In this document: one piece after another, positions 1 to 10,817 of the stretch
How the letters are laid out: each line of letters opens with the position of its first letter
Numbering within the stretch: position 1 is the first letter of the stretch
From: Bathynomus jamesi
Lineage: Eukaryota > Arthropoda > Malacostraca > Isopoda > Cirolanidae
Length of the DNA: 64,000 nt
Assembly (NCBI GenBank): GCA_023014485.1
Contig: JAJOZX010000194.1
Location: forward strand, 1,604,501 to 1,668,500
Direction of reading: 5' to 3'
Made by a program: the position numbers and the translations under genes
The notes under the pieces: generated by a model
What the model saw: the letters and a program-made list of their open reading frames with translations, nothing else
Told to the model about the DNA's origin: nothing
Database searches by the model: none

Positions 1-104
1 GGGGGGAAACTCATCAAAGGTTTCAAAAAAATTATACTTAAAATGGAGAACTCGTCAGCGTAATTTTGTAGTAGATCCCCCGACTGTTAAATTCGAAGGT
101 CCTG

Positions 105-275
105 GAGTTAGAGTCTCGACCCGGACTTCAGCAAATTTCAGCGATAAAGGCGTCTCTCTGGATCTTCCTCGGTGGGGTAAAGGTTCGGGTCCCACGTAAA
201 CTAGTAGGCCCCCTCCGTTATATGACCTTTGTCGTCATGGAGGAGGTTAAACAACCCCAAAACATTATTATTATT
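105..275 (+). repeat. 3' part of a 5S-derived SINE
   Basis: The stretch shares its tail with two better copies at 22620-22835 and 50873-51075: a 'gggtcccacgtaaac' block, a 'ccccctccgt' block and the end 'ggaggttaaacaacccc', followed by an ATT microsatellite. The 5S-like head is barely visible here. The assignment rests on similarity between the copies. Confidence 0.55.
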
Positions 276-884
276 ATTATTAAACTGAAGGAAAGTTTAC
301 CGTAGAAAAGAAGTCTAATTTGAGGTATTTTTATTAAATTTTATTAAATTTAAAGCGACCACTAATGACGGAAAAGATTACATAAAGCGTTCAACCTCGA
401 CCTTCGGTTAGTGAACAGCAACAGCAACAACAACAACCCACAACAAGCCCAAAATGAAACCTGGGAAGCGTATTAGACAACCAGATTCCATTAATCACCA
501 GTGATTTTTATGAACAAAAACGGTTGAATTACGAGCAAAGGTAATACTCTCGCAAATTTCTTTCAAAGACTAATGATTTTACGACTTATTTCATCAAGTT
601 ATTTACTCTCGATAAATTAAATCTATTCAATTGTATCACAACTGAAACAACTTTTTGGAACTTGCGAAACAACATAATGATAATGAGCAGTCTGTATCAC
701 GGATCTATAACGTACTCGTTTAGCATTCTCTCTCGTCGGTGATTAAGAAACAAATTTTCTTAGTCAATCGCTCGAAGCGGGTAGCTGGTACGCCTTTATC
801 CATCCCTAATGTGTCAGACCCGCTAATCCGTCAAAGCACGCAAAGCGAAACGTGGCTAGGTTAAAAAAAATTCTGAATTTCATA
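276..884. other. Unassigned AT-rich flank
   Basis: No coding region or recognisable repeat was seen, apart from a short ATT tract near 267-283 and a small CAACAA-rich tract near 417-440. It lies outside the left inverted repeat of the Polinton-like element. Confidence 0.4.
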
Positions 885-1610
885 TGGGCGGGAATGTTGC
901 AGATATATTGATCAATGTTGCAAAGGGGGGAGGGGAATGTTGCAGGTGCAACAAGGGGTCATGAAACGTGGAGGTGGCGTTATCCCCCAAGAGAAAGACA
1001 GGAGGAGAGAAAGGAAGAGAGGTGTTCACCTGGCAGGAGCCAAGTGCATATTAACACTTCAGCCGACCCGCCGCTGTTTTATTAGTTGTAAATCAGCCAG
1101 TTGGCTTAGAAGGCGTAAATGGCTTGTACAGGTTGAGTTGCCAGATTGTGCCATTTATCTAATTAATTATTAACAGCTGGCTTAGAAATCCGTCAGTAGG
1201 TTCAGAAGGCGTAACCCGCCATTTGATATAATTGTTTACAACCAAAAGAATTAAATAAAACTACATCATTCTGTTTATTAAATATTGGAAATATATAGAA
1301 AATAAATATACACTGGAGTGATCAAAAAACAAAATAAAAATAACAGTGAGAAATATGAACGAGGAATATGTATATAATCAAAAAATATAACCGCCAATAT
1401 AACAGTACAGAAGAAATATATACACACAATTATTTTATGGAAATATATAGGAAATAAATATACATTGGAGTGATCAAAAAACAATGGAAATATATAGGAA
1501 ATAAATATACATTGGAGTGATCAAAAAACAAAATAAAAAAAATAAAAAATAAGAAATACAAAACGTATAGCCATCAATATAGCAGTACAGGAGAAATATA
1601 TTCACAATTA
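885..1610 (+). repeat. Left terminal inverted repeat of the Polinton-like element
   Basis: Reverse-complement matches to 15965-17535 are visible in three blocks. Positions 1277-1420 match 16684-16830, 1540-1600 match 15970-16025, and the motif 'gatcaatgttgc' near 910-925 matches 17470-17485. The inner part is built of repeated units containing 'ggagtgatcaaaaaacaa' at about 1314, 1466 and 1515. Divergence is roughly 10-20 percent, with indels. Confidence 0.65.
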
Positions 1611-1736
1611 TGTTAAATATATTGAAAATAAATATTCACCTTGTTTTACTGCGCAACACGCTAAACTCACACATAATCGAGTCTACAATTACATCGTTAT
1701 TGCTTTGCATTACGCAGTATACGCGGTTTAATAATA

Positions 1737-3123
1737 CAGTGCCCGCGAAAAGTATCCGATCACTCAAGAAAATACAATATTTTCCCTTGATATTCAGAGA
1801 CACGTAATTCACTTTCTATTTGTTCTAGCGACATCTGGTAACTTTGAGGTTGCTCGCTGATATGAGAGCTATCCAACGCATTCTCAAATTAGTGTTCTGG
1901 TAGCCTTCGTTGCGGGTGGCTGTGTCTCAAATTTGTCAGATTTCACTGTTTGTGTAAATTTCTTGATTTTTTTTTTTTTTTTACAGAAAGTGGTGTAAAA
2001 AATTTATATATAATGTGTGCTAAAAAACAACTTAAGAGTGATTGTCGAGGTGCTATTGTTGCTTTGCATGCATGTGGGAAACCACAGAGACAGATAGCTA
2101 AGGAATTAAACATATCCCAAAGTACCGTTAATTTATGGGTTTACGGGCTAAGAACAATGGTGGCCTAACCACGCCAGTCCCTAAAAAACGATCTGGCAGA
2201 CCGAGAAAAACAAATTCGCGAACAGACAAACTTATGAAACGTTTAGTATTGAAAACCCAACAATAACTGCGAAAGAAATAAAATTTAATATGAATAATTG
2301 TTATCTGGTGTTTCTGAACGAACTATCCAGGAGCGGCTCCAAAAAGAACTCGGATTACCATCTCGCCATGCTGCTAAGAAACCGTTCATTAATGAAAAAA
2401 TGCGTAAAAAACGTGTCGCATTTTGTAAAAAATACATTCATTGGACTGTTGATGACTGGAAGAAGGTTTTATTTAGCGATGAGTCGACATTTTTGACATT
2501 CAGAAGTTGTCCAAAAAAGGTTCGCCGGCCTATTGGCTCAAATAGGATGGACCCAAATACACCCTAAAGACAATGAAACACCCTCCAAGTGTGATGGTTT
2601 GGGGTTGTTTCGGTTACTATGGGCGTGGAAACTTATATTTTCTTCCGAAGAACACAACTATGAATGGTGCACGGTATTTAGCAATGCTACAGGATAAACT
2701 TCCAATGGCAATGGCAATCCAAAGGACAAAAACATACATGCATGATGGTGCACCATGTCACAGGGCCAAAATAGTGACAAAATGGATTACTGACAATAAA
2801 TTTGATATTTGGATTGGCCTGGTAATAGTCCAGATCTCAATCGATAGAAAATCTGTGGCTAATAATAAAAAATAAGGTTGAATGCCACGACACTGGCTCA
2901 GTCGAAAAATTACAAGAGGCCATCAAAAAGGTATGGTGCAAGGAAATATCAGTGGAAGTTTGTCAAAACTTGATTAAATCCATGCCAAAACGTCTAGAAC
3001 AAGTCATCCAAACCAAAGGACAGATGACAAAATACTAATATAAGGTTAGTATACATTTAAACATTGTTTTTTATGTAAAAAATACAAATTTCAAGGGTGA
3101 TCGGATACTTTTCGCGGGCACTG
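1737..3123 (+). mobile_element. Tc1-like transposon inserted in the Polinton
   Basis: Ends are perfect inverted repeats of about 27 bp (1737-1763 and 3097-3123) beginning CAGTGCCCGCGAAAAG. Each end is flanked by the TA target duplication typical of Tc1/mariner (1735-1736 and 3124-3125). The length, 1387 bp, is normal for the family. It carries a broken transposase. The intact TIRs suggest it inserted after the host element had begun to decay. Confidence 0.92.
2013..3038 (+). pseudogene. Tc1-type transposase, frameshifted
   Basis: It would be a cut-and-paste DDE transposase. An N-terminal helix-turn-helix is visible (MCAKKQLKSDCRGAIV... QIAKELNISQSTV) at 2013-2160. The first catalytic Asp lies in FSDESTF (about 2477), the second in MHDGAPCH (about 2742), and the WPGNSPDLN motif preceding the Glu region at about 2812-2848. 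The reading frame changes at least three times (near 2165, 2565 and 2800), so no full protein can be made. The fragment runs to a stop at 3036-3038, just inside the right TIR. Confidence 0.88.
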
Positions 3124-3127
3124 TATT

Positions 3128-4176
3128 TCACCGCTCAAGGTATAGGGAAACCTATACTCTATATAAATGGCATTCATATCGTTCAGTACTATTTTTGTGC
3201 CCACTTCACATCCGGTTGGCAAGTTATCTTTAAATACGTCTAGAATAATCAAAAGCACGCACAGAGAGTTCATCGTTAGCCACAACGTCATTATTAAACA
3301 CAAGTTTATACACACGCCTTTCCAATCGAGGGTTTATTTCAACCTACCCGAGCTTTTCAATCGTGAACTCTTCTTCATACTGCATAGCGACAATTGAAAT
3401 AATCTTCTAAGTCGTTACGACAGCTGCTCGTTATATAAAGAAATAGTTCTTCAGGGTGAACGGTGTAGGTGAGCTCAGCCTTGTACTGCTCAAGTGTTTT
3501 GTACCAAAGCTCATGATATTTCAAAGAGTAAACTTTTTAAATAAGCGTCCAGCTCTACACCATTCTCACCTTGTTCAGCCCTACACTCGGTAAACCCATC
3601 GAGCAGAACGGTGTATGCGTATTTAAGAACCGTATCAAAATAAAGCATATCCATAACACGCGCGTCTAATATAGGCTTCAGCTTGCGGAATCCGACGATT
3701 TCAAACATTCTGTCGAGGATGAAACGGTTTCGCGTAGGGACAAGAGCGTTATTATCAGAAGCATTCTTCCACATCAGCCGTATATCAATGCATGGCCGAT
3801 CGTTATTTATACACAACGTACAAACAACGGCAGATGAGGGTGTGTCACTAATCTGCTCTTGTACCTACACCTGTAGGGATTTTATAACGATCTTCACTCC
3901 ACTTCTCAACTATCACGAAGATTTTATTCATCTCCTCGACACTTATATAAACAACATTCCGTTTGTTTGTCTACAAGCCGTTTCCAGTACATAGTTAACG
4001 GTACCGGATTTACGCCTGAACACGCGCAACGACTTCGTCACGGACACATCGTACATGGCATTGAGAATGCTGCTCAAAGGAAGTTCCATCGTATTCGAGG
4101 AGCGCACGTCCACTCGGTTCAAGCTCTGAGATAACTATGAGCCACATGCAACGCATCGGCTCAACGGGAGGAGTGA
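3128..4176 (-). pseudogene. Unrecognised Polinton-associated gene, 3' part
   Basis: The minus strand holds protein-like stretches in changing frames. The longest runs 3816-3511 and contains LVPTRNRFILDRMFEIVG and LLDGFTECRAEQGENG. Another piece lies at about 3960-3850, and one beginning MELPLSSILNAMYDV near 4100. The position, opposite to the capsid block, is where Polintons often carry DNA polymerase B, but I see none of its motifs (SLYP, DTDS). It is probably an accessory gene of the element, now dead. Its 5' continuation was cut away by the hAT insertion at 4185-5556. Confidence 0.4.
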
Positions 4177-4660
4177 GTTACACCCAATGTTCCCTCTAAT
4201 TTTTTTTAGTCCGTGTGCGCAACAAATTTTCGTTGTGCGTACATTTAGATTCATGGTGAAAAATTGTGCAAACTTTTCTGAGCGCTATTATCTTCAAAAT
4301 GATATATATATAAATATTAAATACTTAATAAATATTATTTCCATAAGGTGATAGCTTGATCATTACGGTACTATTAAATGGATATTAAAAAACTATTTAC
4401 AATATTATATATTCTTAAAAAAGAAAACATTTTATCCATTCTAAAAATATGAATAAAATAAAAAGTAGTAAAATAAAATTCAACAAAATAAAGAAATAAA
4501 ATAAAAATAACTAATTGAAAATGACTATTTTAGTTATCATTTCTCAAAACAATTTTTAGCATTTAGCAATTTAAAATAGACTATCAAGATTAATACATGA
4601 TTTTACCCATTCACAAGACAGGAATAAAATAAAAAATAATTTTATTTTTTATGAATTATG

Positions 4661-5194
4661 GGATCATACGTAGAATTCGGACCCCAGGTAACCCTAATGG
4701 AGAATACAGACCCCAACTTTCCCCTAATGTAGAATCCAGACCCCAACTTTCCCCTAATGTAGAATCCAGACCCCAACTTTCCCCTAATGTATAGATTATA
4801 GAAGCCAGACCCCAAACGAATCGTATAAGGACATCAATAAACAATTTAAAGGTTCATAGAAAATTTTATTATTATTATCACAAATAAAAACCATTAAAAT
4901 CACACAATTGTAAAATCTTATATCAAATGTAGAATTCGGACCCCAGCCTTCTTTAGTTAGCTTTATAAGGCTAACTAACGAAAATATCACAACCTAACCT
5001 AACCAATCGTTAGGTTAACTGTACGCCCTTGACGATTGGTTAGGTTAGGTCATATTTTCGTTAGTTAGCCTTAGAAACTCAAATAGTTAAAGAGTAGCTT
5101 AAACAAGCCAAATGGAGAATACAGACCCCAACCTTCCGCTAATGTAGAATTCGGACCCCAACCTTGGTAGGGGTCCGAATTCTACATATGATCC
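4661..5194. mobile_element. 534-bp TIR element (MITE) nested in the hAT element
   Basis: The first and last 26 bp are inverted copies with about one mismatch (GGATCATACGTAGAATTC... against its complement). An exact 8-bp duplication GAATTATG flanks it (4653-4660 and 5195-5202), pointing to hAT or another superfamily with 8-bp duplications. The terminal motif TAGAATTCGGACCCCA is repeated inside: tandem copies near 4700-4790, a single copy near 4930, and more near 5110-5165. No coding capacity is present. Confidence 0.85.
4967..5073. repeat. Hairpin with TTAGG-like arms
   Basis: Arms at 4967-5010 and 5032-5073 are near-perfect inverted copies, each containing CCTAACCTAACC or its complement, separated by about 21 bp. 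The hairpin is in the centre of the 4661-5194 element. Confidence 0.85.
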
Positions 5195-5564
5195 GAATTA
5201 TGAGATAATTACTATTCGTTTTTATGCAAAAATAAGAAAGAGAAGGTTTATATTCAATGCGTTAATGCATAAAATAAAAAAATGCAAATACATAGAGTAA
5301 AAAAAATCCGTATTGTGTAATTGCGCGGACGTCGGCGAAGTCGTGCGGAAGGGGTTAATACTTAATAGAGCGACTATAGAGTATGTTCATGAAAATGGTC
5401 AGACCTTATGTGACGGTATACTATATTTTTGAAATTACTTCATTTACTGTCGTGACTCATGATACGCTTGAGCCTGTGCGCATTTTATTTTGCTGTGTGC
5501 GCGGGATTCGCAACACGTGTGCGCGCGCACACGCGCACACCTTAGAGGGAACATTGGTTACACC

Positions 5565-6577
5565 ATAAGCTAATGAAACGTGTACGGCGCTGTTCCAACA
5601 TGAATCGTTGTATCCCATTATATTGGGCAGGTGTTTTGAGAAATTTTCTATCTGCGAAACCCGAAGTAATATCGGTTTTAATGTTTTATCACTCCCACTC
5701 CCCCAAATACGCACGATACATTTTCCTTCAAGGTGATTTTCACGAACTAAACACATTTTATAACGGTTTTAATGTTTTATCACTCACCACACGTTCATTT
5801 CCACAAACTAAACATTTTCACATTCCGGCGCACTATTTGAGAGGAACGTATGCCCATATTTTTCCTTTTTGTTTAACAAACGATACTCGTCTCTAACGTC
5901 TGTTAAAAACTCACATGGCAATAGCCACAACCTCACTACAAACTTCATGATATATATTATAGTGATAAAAATACTTGAGATTTTCCATGATGACGAGATT
6001 TACATTCTCAGTCGCAGGGTACGAGTACTCGGTGTGATGCAACATGACATAATATCGCTTGTCACACCACTCATCAACAAGACACTATCCATATCCGATG
6101 CTTCTCTTCTGTACGTTTTGTTCTTTTTACTTTACTGTATATGTAAGCTTTTATAAAGTGTAGTCCCACAACATAGTTCAATACATCACTTGTCCCACGA
6201 AATCCTACAATGCTCTCACCAGAATAGCCATAGAGTATTTGTACATCTTGCTCCTTCGCACCATTCAATGTAGCCTTAAAAGCATCAAAGGAGGGTGGAA
6301 TAGGGAGTTTTTCAGTATCTACCACATCTTGACACTTTGCAGAATACCATTTCATAAACGTCGAACACGCACTATTAAAGGTAGCCATTACTATTTTCTG
6401 TCTACGCGGGAGAATACACGTCTGAGGTCCAGGGCTTACTGAGATCAACTGAGCACGCAGGGAAGCCCAGGTAGTAGCATGTCTCACGTTGCTGGTCTTA
6501 CAGTGGGCGAAGCTTAGAACTTTCTCCTGTGTACACACAAACACACAAAGGAGAAACTGAAACGTTAATTGAAACAC
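5565..6577 (-). pseudogene. Unrecognised Polinton-associated gene, 5' part
   Basis: The minus strand from 6390 starts with MATFNSACSTFMKWYSAKC and stays open to 6074. Protein-like sequence continues in other frames to about 5830 (CLVDEWCDKRYYVML, then LTDVRDEYRLLNKKEK). It is therefore a real but broken gene, divergent from the ATPase at 6792. I do not recognise a family. The 3' continuation lies beyond the hAT insertion, at 3128-4176. Whether this is one gene or two cannot be decided by eye. Confidence 0.4.
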
Positions 6578-6791
6578 GATTTATTTAATAAACGAAATAA
6601 TCAAGGTATATATATTTATAATTACGTGTAATAAATAAGTTAACAATAGACACAGCAAAGATTGTTGTACCTCATCGTCATTCACGGTTCTGTGGGAGAA
6701 GAGAAAAACAAGACTGTAGAATATAAGGAGCAGCATTTAAATATTTATAATATTTTGTAAATGACCCACTTAGGAGTGTGACGTGTTAGAA
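6578..6791. promoter_or_regulatory. Divergent intergenic spacer of the Polinton
   Basis: This 214-bp AT-rich spacer separates the minus-strand gene set from the plus-strand capsid block, so both promoters should have been here. It includes tatatatttataatta near 6606. No specific element can be named. Confidence 0.3.
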
Positions 6792-7417
6792 ATGGAATCT
6801 GTAGAAAAATTCAGGTTCACGAGCCCACCCACATGTATTATATCTGGACCTACAGGATGTGGTAAAACTGTGTTTATGCTTAAAATCATTAAATAAAAGG
6901 GAGATGTTCTCAAAATTTGTGCATAAAGTTATATGGTGCTATTCGACGTATCAATCAGTGTTCAACGAGTACCAAGATGATATTTTGTTCTATAAAGGTG
7001 TGTATGATGTTAATTCGTTAAAGGGAAATGAACATACAGTCATTGTAATTGACGATCTCATGTTGGAGATGGATAAAACGTTTGCCGAGACATTTACAGT
7101 ATTCTCCCACCATCTTAACATAAGCGTGTTCTTCATCAATCAAACTATTTTTCAAAAAGAGATACATGCGCGATGTATCGTTAAATACACAATATCTAAT
7201 CTTATTCGCGCAACGTAGAGATGTATCACAAATTGGGGTATTACTCAATCAAATGTTCCAGAATCAGCGTAAGGAGTTTTTGGAAGTTTATAAAGAAGTT
7301 ACAAGCTCGCGTTACGGATATTTGCTTTGTGACCTTCATCCGCGAAACACGTTTAGGGTGCTTCTAAGAACGAATATATTTCCAACCGAGTCTGAAATGG
7401 TGTATATTCCAGAATGA
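6792..7417 (+). pseudogene. Polinton packaging ATPase (FtsK/HerA, A32-like), broken
   Basis: This enzyme would drive DNA into the capsid. The first frame (6792-6896) carries a P-loop GPTGCGKT and ends at an early stop. The next frame (open 6859-7218) carries a Walker B strand HTVIVIDDLM and SVFFINQTIFQ, a sensor-like strand. A third frame (7166-7417) carries the conserved C-terminal part (FLEVYKEVTSSRYGYLLCDL). The total length of about 208 codons is near the family norm. At least two frameshifts make it non-functional. It heads the plus-strand morphogenesis block. Confidence 0.82.
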
Positions 7418-7476
7418 CAAAGAGGCTAAAGGAATACCATGAATGAATAAAAATCTATCATCGACTGCCCCGGGCA

Positions 7477-7737
7477 ATGCAGCAGATGTTTATTAAAAAT
7501 ATCGACTCCGACTTTTTAAAATGCATCTGTGAAATCTGTCTTACCATTATAAATTGCTATGTATCAATGAAGCCACCTCAGAAGGCTCGCCTACGCCGTT
7601 ACAAGAATATAATACGTGCACTCGCTCGTAAAAGTCAAACTGTAGGGAAGAAAAAACGAATTACTGTACAAAGAGGAGGGTCATTCCTCCCCATCTTATT
7701 TTCAGTTTTGGGTCCTTTACTGACTAGATTAATATAA
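7477..7737 (+). CDS. Adenovirus pX-like small basic protein of Polinton
   Basis: An 86-codon frame is still open. The middle is rich in Arg and Lys (RLRRYKNIIRALARK), and the end has a QRGG-type motif followed by a hydrophobic tail (VQRGGSFLPILFSVLGPL). This layout and its place directly after the ATPase match small basic core peptides of Polintons and adintoviruses, which resemble adenoviral pX. In those viruses the peptide condenses DNA in the virion. The true start is uncertain. It may be intact only because it is short. Confidence 0.6.
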   Translation: MQQMFIKNIDSDFLKCICEICLTIINCYVSMKPPQKARLRRYKNIIRALARKSQTVGKKKRITVQRGGSFLPILFSVLGPLLTRLI

Positions 7738-7770
7738 TGAAGAAAGTGGTAGTGATTCAACACGAGGTGT

Positions 7771-8544
7771 ATGCTTCACTGCAGTTCAAAGAATCCAGAC
7801 ACGGTTCTAGATCCCCGTAAAAGCAGGCTTAAAAGAATGGAAAGCGAATTGCTAGCCCTATTAAACAGTGAAAAAACACCTGATGAGAAAAGAATCTTAT
7901 ACCAAGAAGCTCTGCAGGATTTTCTTCAAGAGTACGAAAATTATAACCCGACAGAGATTCCCGTGGTTATTAGGCACAGCACGGGGAACGATGGACATGG
8001 CGACATATAGGACCTGTGTCCGACGATACAGCTGACCAACCAAAGATTAATGGGTCGGCCACACAACATATCGAGCATGTATTAAAAAGCACCCTCCCAC
8101 ATACATCGAGGAATAACGGTTTAAGTCTTTATAATCTATTGAATGAGGACCCAGCCATACAATGGACCGATACAGGCGAGATTATTGTGGAAGGAGTAAA
8201 GGTACAGGGATCGAATATCGTAGACATCGTCCATGATCTGGTGAGAAAGTGGGATAGGCCCTCACCATCAGGATGGAAGCATATTAAAACAAGACTACAA
8301 CAAATAAATGTCCCCAAAACAATTATTTATAGGAAATCTGAACAGGTTAAAAGACTTGGAACATGCGACGCACGTGACACAATTGAAGACGCCATCACCC
8401 CCGGCGGTAACACCTTTGAAGAGGAGAAAGAAGAGGTTAAACAACGGTCAACCCTACCCACGTGCCTCTAAAATACGCAAATGGCTAACATATTACGACG
8501 AAGTTATTATGACATTTCTAACCCAGCCTCCTACGGAGGCGTAG
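7771..8544 (+). pseudogene. Unassigned Polinton protein preceding the integrase
   Basis: Two open stretches in different frames (7771-8010 and 8016-8471), then a third (8308-8544), give one broken protein. The first has a charged helical part (SRLKRMESELLALLNSE) and the second a compact domain (DTGEIIVEGVKVQGSN... DLVRKWDRP). Comparable proteins occur beside the integrase in animal Polintons, but their role is not established to my knowledge. The last part is rich in Arg and Lys (PLKRRKKRLNN). Confidence 0.45.
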
Positions 8545-9404
8545 ATAGACTATACAGAAGTGTTTACGGAGTAGGAAAAAAAGATGAGTGATTTTTGCGG
8601 GAGCAGGACGCTTATACGCTTCATAAACCTGTGAGAAAAAGGTTTCAAACAGCCAAGACAACACTGCCTCAATTGACTATTTGGCAAGCAGATTTAACAG
8701 GCATGCAAAGATATTGTGTGTATAACGATGGCTACCGCTACATTCTATTCATAATACATGTATTCTCTAGATATCTGTGGATAATTACTCTGAAAAATAA
8801 ATCACCTGAAGCAGTTGCTAAAGCGACCAAAACACTGATGTTAAAAGAAACCAGGGTTCCTGGCTATTTTTGTACTGATATAGGGAAGGAATTTATAGGC
8901 CGTGCTTTTCAGAACATGTTGACAGAGTTTAATATCAGCTATTACACAACCAATTCTATTCATAAGGCTTCTTTAGCTGAAAGAGTTCAACGTACCATAA
9001 AGGAACGCATGCACCGCTATTTTACACATAAAAATACATACAGATTTCTAGACATTCTGGAATCATTGGCCTCATCCTACAACCGCTCACACCATCGCAT
9101 GATTGGGACACCTAAAATGAGGTTTTAGAAAGAGGTGCGCGCCCAGAGGTGAAAGATGGAACACCACCACCACACTGCGCGTTTCAAAATCAATGATTAT
9201 GTAAGGCTGTCGCGTTTGGGAAATAAATTCGCGAAGGGATTTGAGCAAGGATGGACACGTGAAATTTTTAAAGTTAGGGCTATGAGACCTAAAGGTGAGA
9301 TAATGATGTATTACGTTGAAGATTTGAATGGGGAAGAAATCGCAGGAGGCTTTTACCGCGAGGAGTTGCAGAAAGTGGCATTTCATTTAGGAAAACATGT
9401 TTAA
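8508..9404 (+). pseudogene. Polinton integrase (retroviral rve type), three in-frame stops
   Basis: Integrase joins the linear element DNA to the host chromosome. The frame opens with a conserved lead (NPASYGGVDRLYRSV, about 8520) and then EQDAYTLHKPVR. The catalytic core shows IWQADL (first Asp), YFCTDIGKEF (second Asp) and KASLAERVQRT (Glu), with 33 residues between the last two by my count. The C-terminal nucleic-acid-binding part (FKINDYVRLSR ... FYREELQKV, 9162-9380) is SH3/chromo-like. The frame never shifts, but stops at 8589, 9126 and 9150 interrupt it. It is the best preserved enzyme of the element. Confidence 0.88.
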
Positions 9405-9534
9405 AATTTAGAAAATTTAAGGAAGCAAAGGTTTAAGAAAGAAAAATGTACCTGGTGAAATGGCTAGAGTACCCAGAAAGCTTCAACACCTATATAAAAG
9501 CTGATGCAATAATGAAGCTTAAATAGTATGCAAC

Positions 9535-10392
9535 ATGGCTCCTAACCATTTCTACGTCACACACCCGTCCTCCTCGTCCCTGTCTGTACACCCTAACAAC
9601 ACACTAGCCAACTTTGTAACAGAGCTCTATGGACCCATTGAATTGGGCCGTGATTCGTATGAGGTGGGGATATGTGAAATTCAGCTGGACACCCTCTTTT
9701 TAAATATTGATTATAGATACCGTTTTTACGATTCTTAGAGACTGTAACGAGTGTGAAAAAGCCGGGGTAACTCGGGATGAAATCATGCGTACCACCCAGA
9801 CTGGGTATGCACAGTATTACAGTACAGAAGTAACACTAGGGCCGGGTCACTATGGTGAGGCCGAGGATGTTGATTGACAAACGTAAATTTAAAAAGCTCA
9901 AATCTTAGGGGCGATTTAATATACGAAATCGTAAACAATGATCCCCATGCATGCACTATGGCCCTAAAATCGCAGGCTAACCGAAATATTAAAGACCAAA
10001 GTGTGTTCAAAATTATAACCGATGGACTATATAACGCAGCCTTCCAAAGAGAAACATTTCACGAGGCACAACACTTGTCCAGCCTAATGTATCAGTTGAA
10101 ATTGGAGAAAATGGTTGACGGCTATAAACCCCCAGACATGTGCTATATTTACAGCAATATAGTGGAGCACCAGTTTGTTGGGAATACCCAGGCACGCCTG
10201 CTGCACATTGCTCACATTCCCAACCATAGAGGGAGGAGTTTGAGTATTACATATGACAGACCCCATTATGTGAACGTCGCAACTAATCTAATAACCAATA
10301 TCTCAATATATATAAGAACGACTGAGGGTAAAAAATCCCCATTCGGTAACGGGAGCTTAACAGTGAAGCTGCACTTTCGACGCAGAGTTGTA
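9535..10392 (+). pseudogene. Polinton minor capsid (penton-like) protein, broken
   Basis: The start MAPNHFYVTHPSSSSLSVHP followed by NTLANFVTELYGPIEL is characteristic of the penton-like single-jelly-roll protein of Polintons, which sits at capsid vertices. The frame is lost at 9736, continues in another frame (about 9740-9858, with TGYAQYYSTEVTLG), and returns from 9874 onward. The C-terminal strand LTVKLHFRRR ends near 10385. Length and position upstream of the major capsid gene fit the family. Confidence 0.7.
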
Positions 10393-10719
10393 ATGGACAG
10401 AAAGCCTTTCACCGTCTATCGAAGGGTGAGATACCAGCGTGGTAGTGGACTTGGGTCCATTTTGTCAACCATACCACGTACGGTTGTTCCTTTGCTGAAG
10501 AGGGGTGCCAGATACCTCGGAAGGAAAGCGCTACAATCAGGTCTTAACACTGCAGAAGACATATTGGCTGGGGTTAAACCTAAAGAAGCCCTAAAAAACA
10601 GTTAAAACGTACACGGGACGAAATCGTCAAAGATGCAGAGAAAAATGCGTGGTGGTGGGAAGAGGAGTGGCTGGAAGAAGGGATTACTAACACGTGGCAT
10701 TAAACGTAAAAGGATATAA
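10393..10719 (+). pseudogene. pVI-like basic minor virion protein, frameshifted near its end
   Basis: From ATG 10393 the protein begins MDRKPFTVYRRVRYQRGSG and has an amphipathic helix-forming segment (LGSILSTIPRTVVPLLKRG), then ARYLGRKALQSGLNTAEDIL. Such Gly/Arg-rich proteins occupy the pVI-like position in Polintons and adintoviruses and are thought to link capsid and core. The frame stops at 10603-10605. A basic tail (MRGGGKRSGWKKG, 10645-10719) follows in another frame. There is no stop between this part and the upstream penton-like frame, so the two read as one fusion here. Confidence 0.6.
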
Positions 10720-10817
10720 AAAAAAGTGTTGTAAGCGAATGAAGCCTATGGTCGATCATTTTTTTGACTGATATAAGCTAAGGACATTGAACTCATGAAT
10801 CATAGTTTGTTTACTAC

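Larger units (their letters stand above)
4185..5556. mobile_element. hAT-type transposon, non-autonomous
   Basis: Ends are inverted CAATGTTCCCTCTAA (4185-4199) and its complement (5542-5556), a typical hAT terminus. An exact 8-bp target duplication GTTACACC lies at 4177-4184 and 5557-5564, as expected for hAT. Removing the element joins the minus-strand Polinton gene again. The interior has no transposase and is AT-rich, with GTGTGCGCGC tracts near the right end. A second element (4661-5194) is nested inside. Confidence 0.88.

Noticed and set aside
3511..3816. Fragment of protein-primed DNA polymerase B
   Set aside because: Its position suggests it, but no SLYP, KxxxNSxYG or DTDS motif could be seen in any frame.
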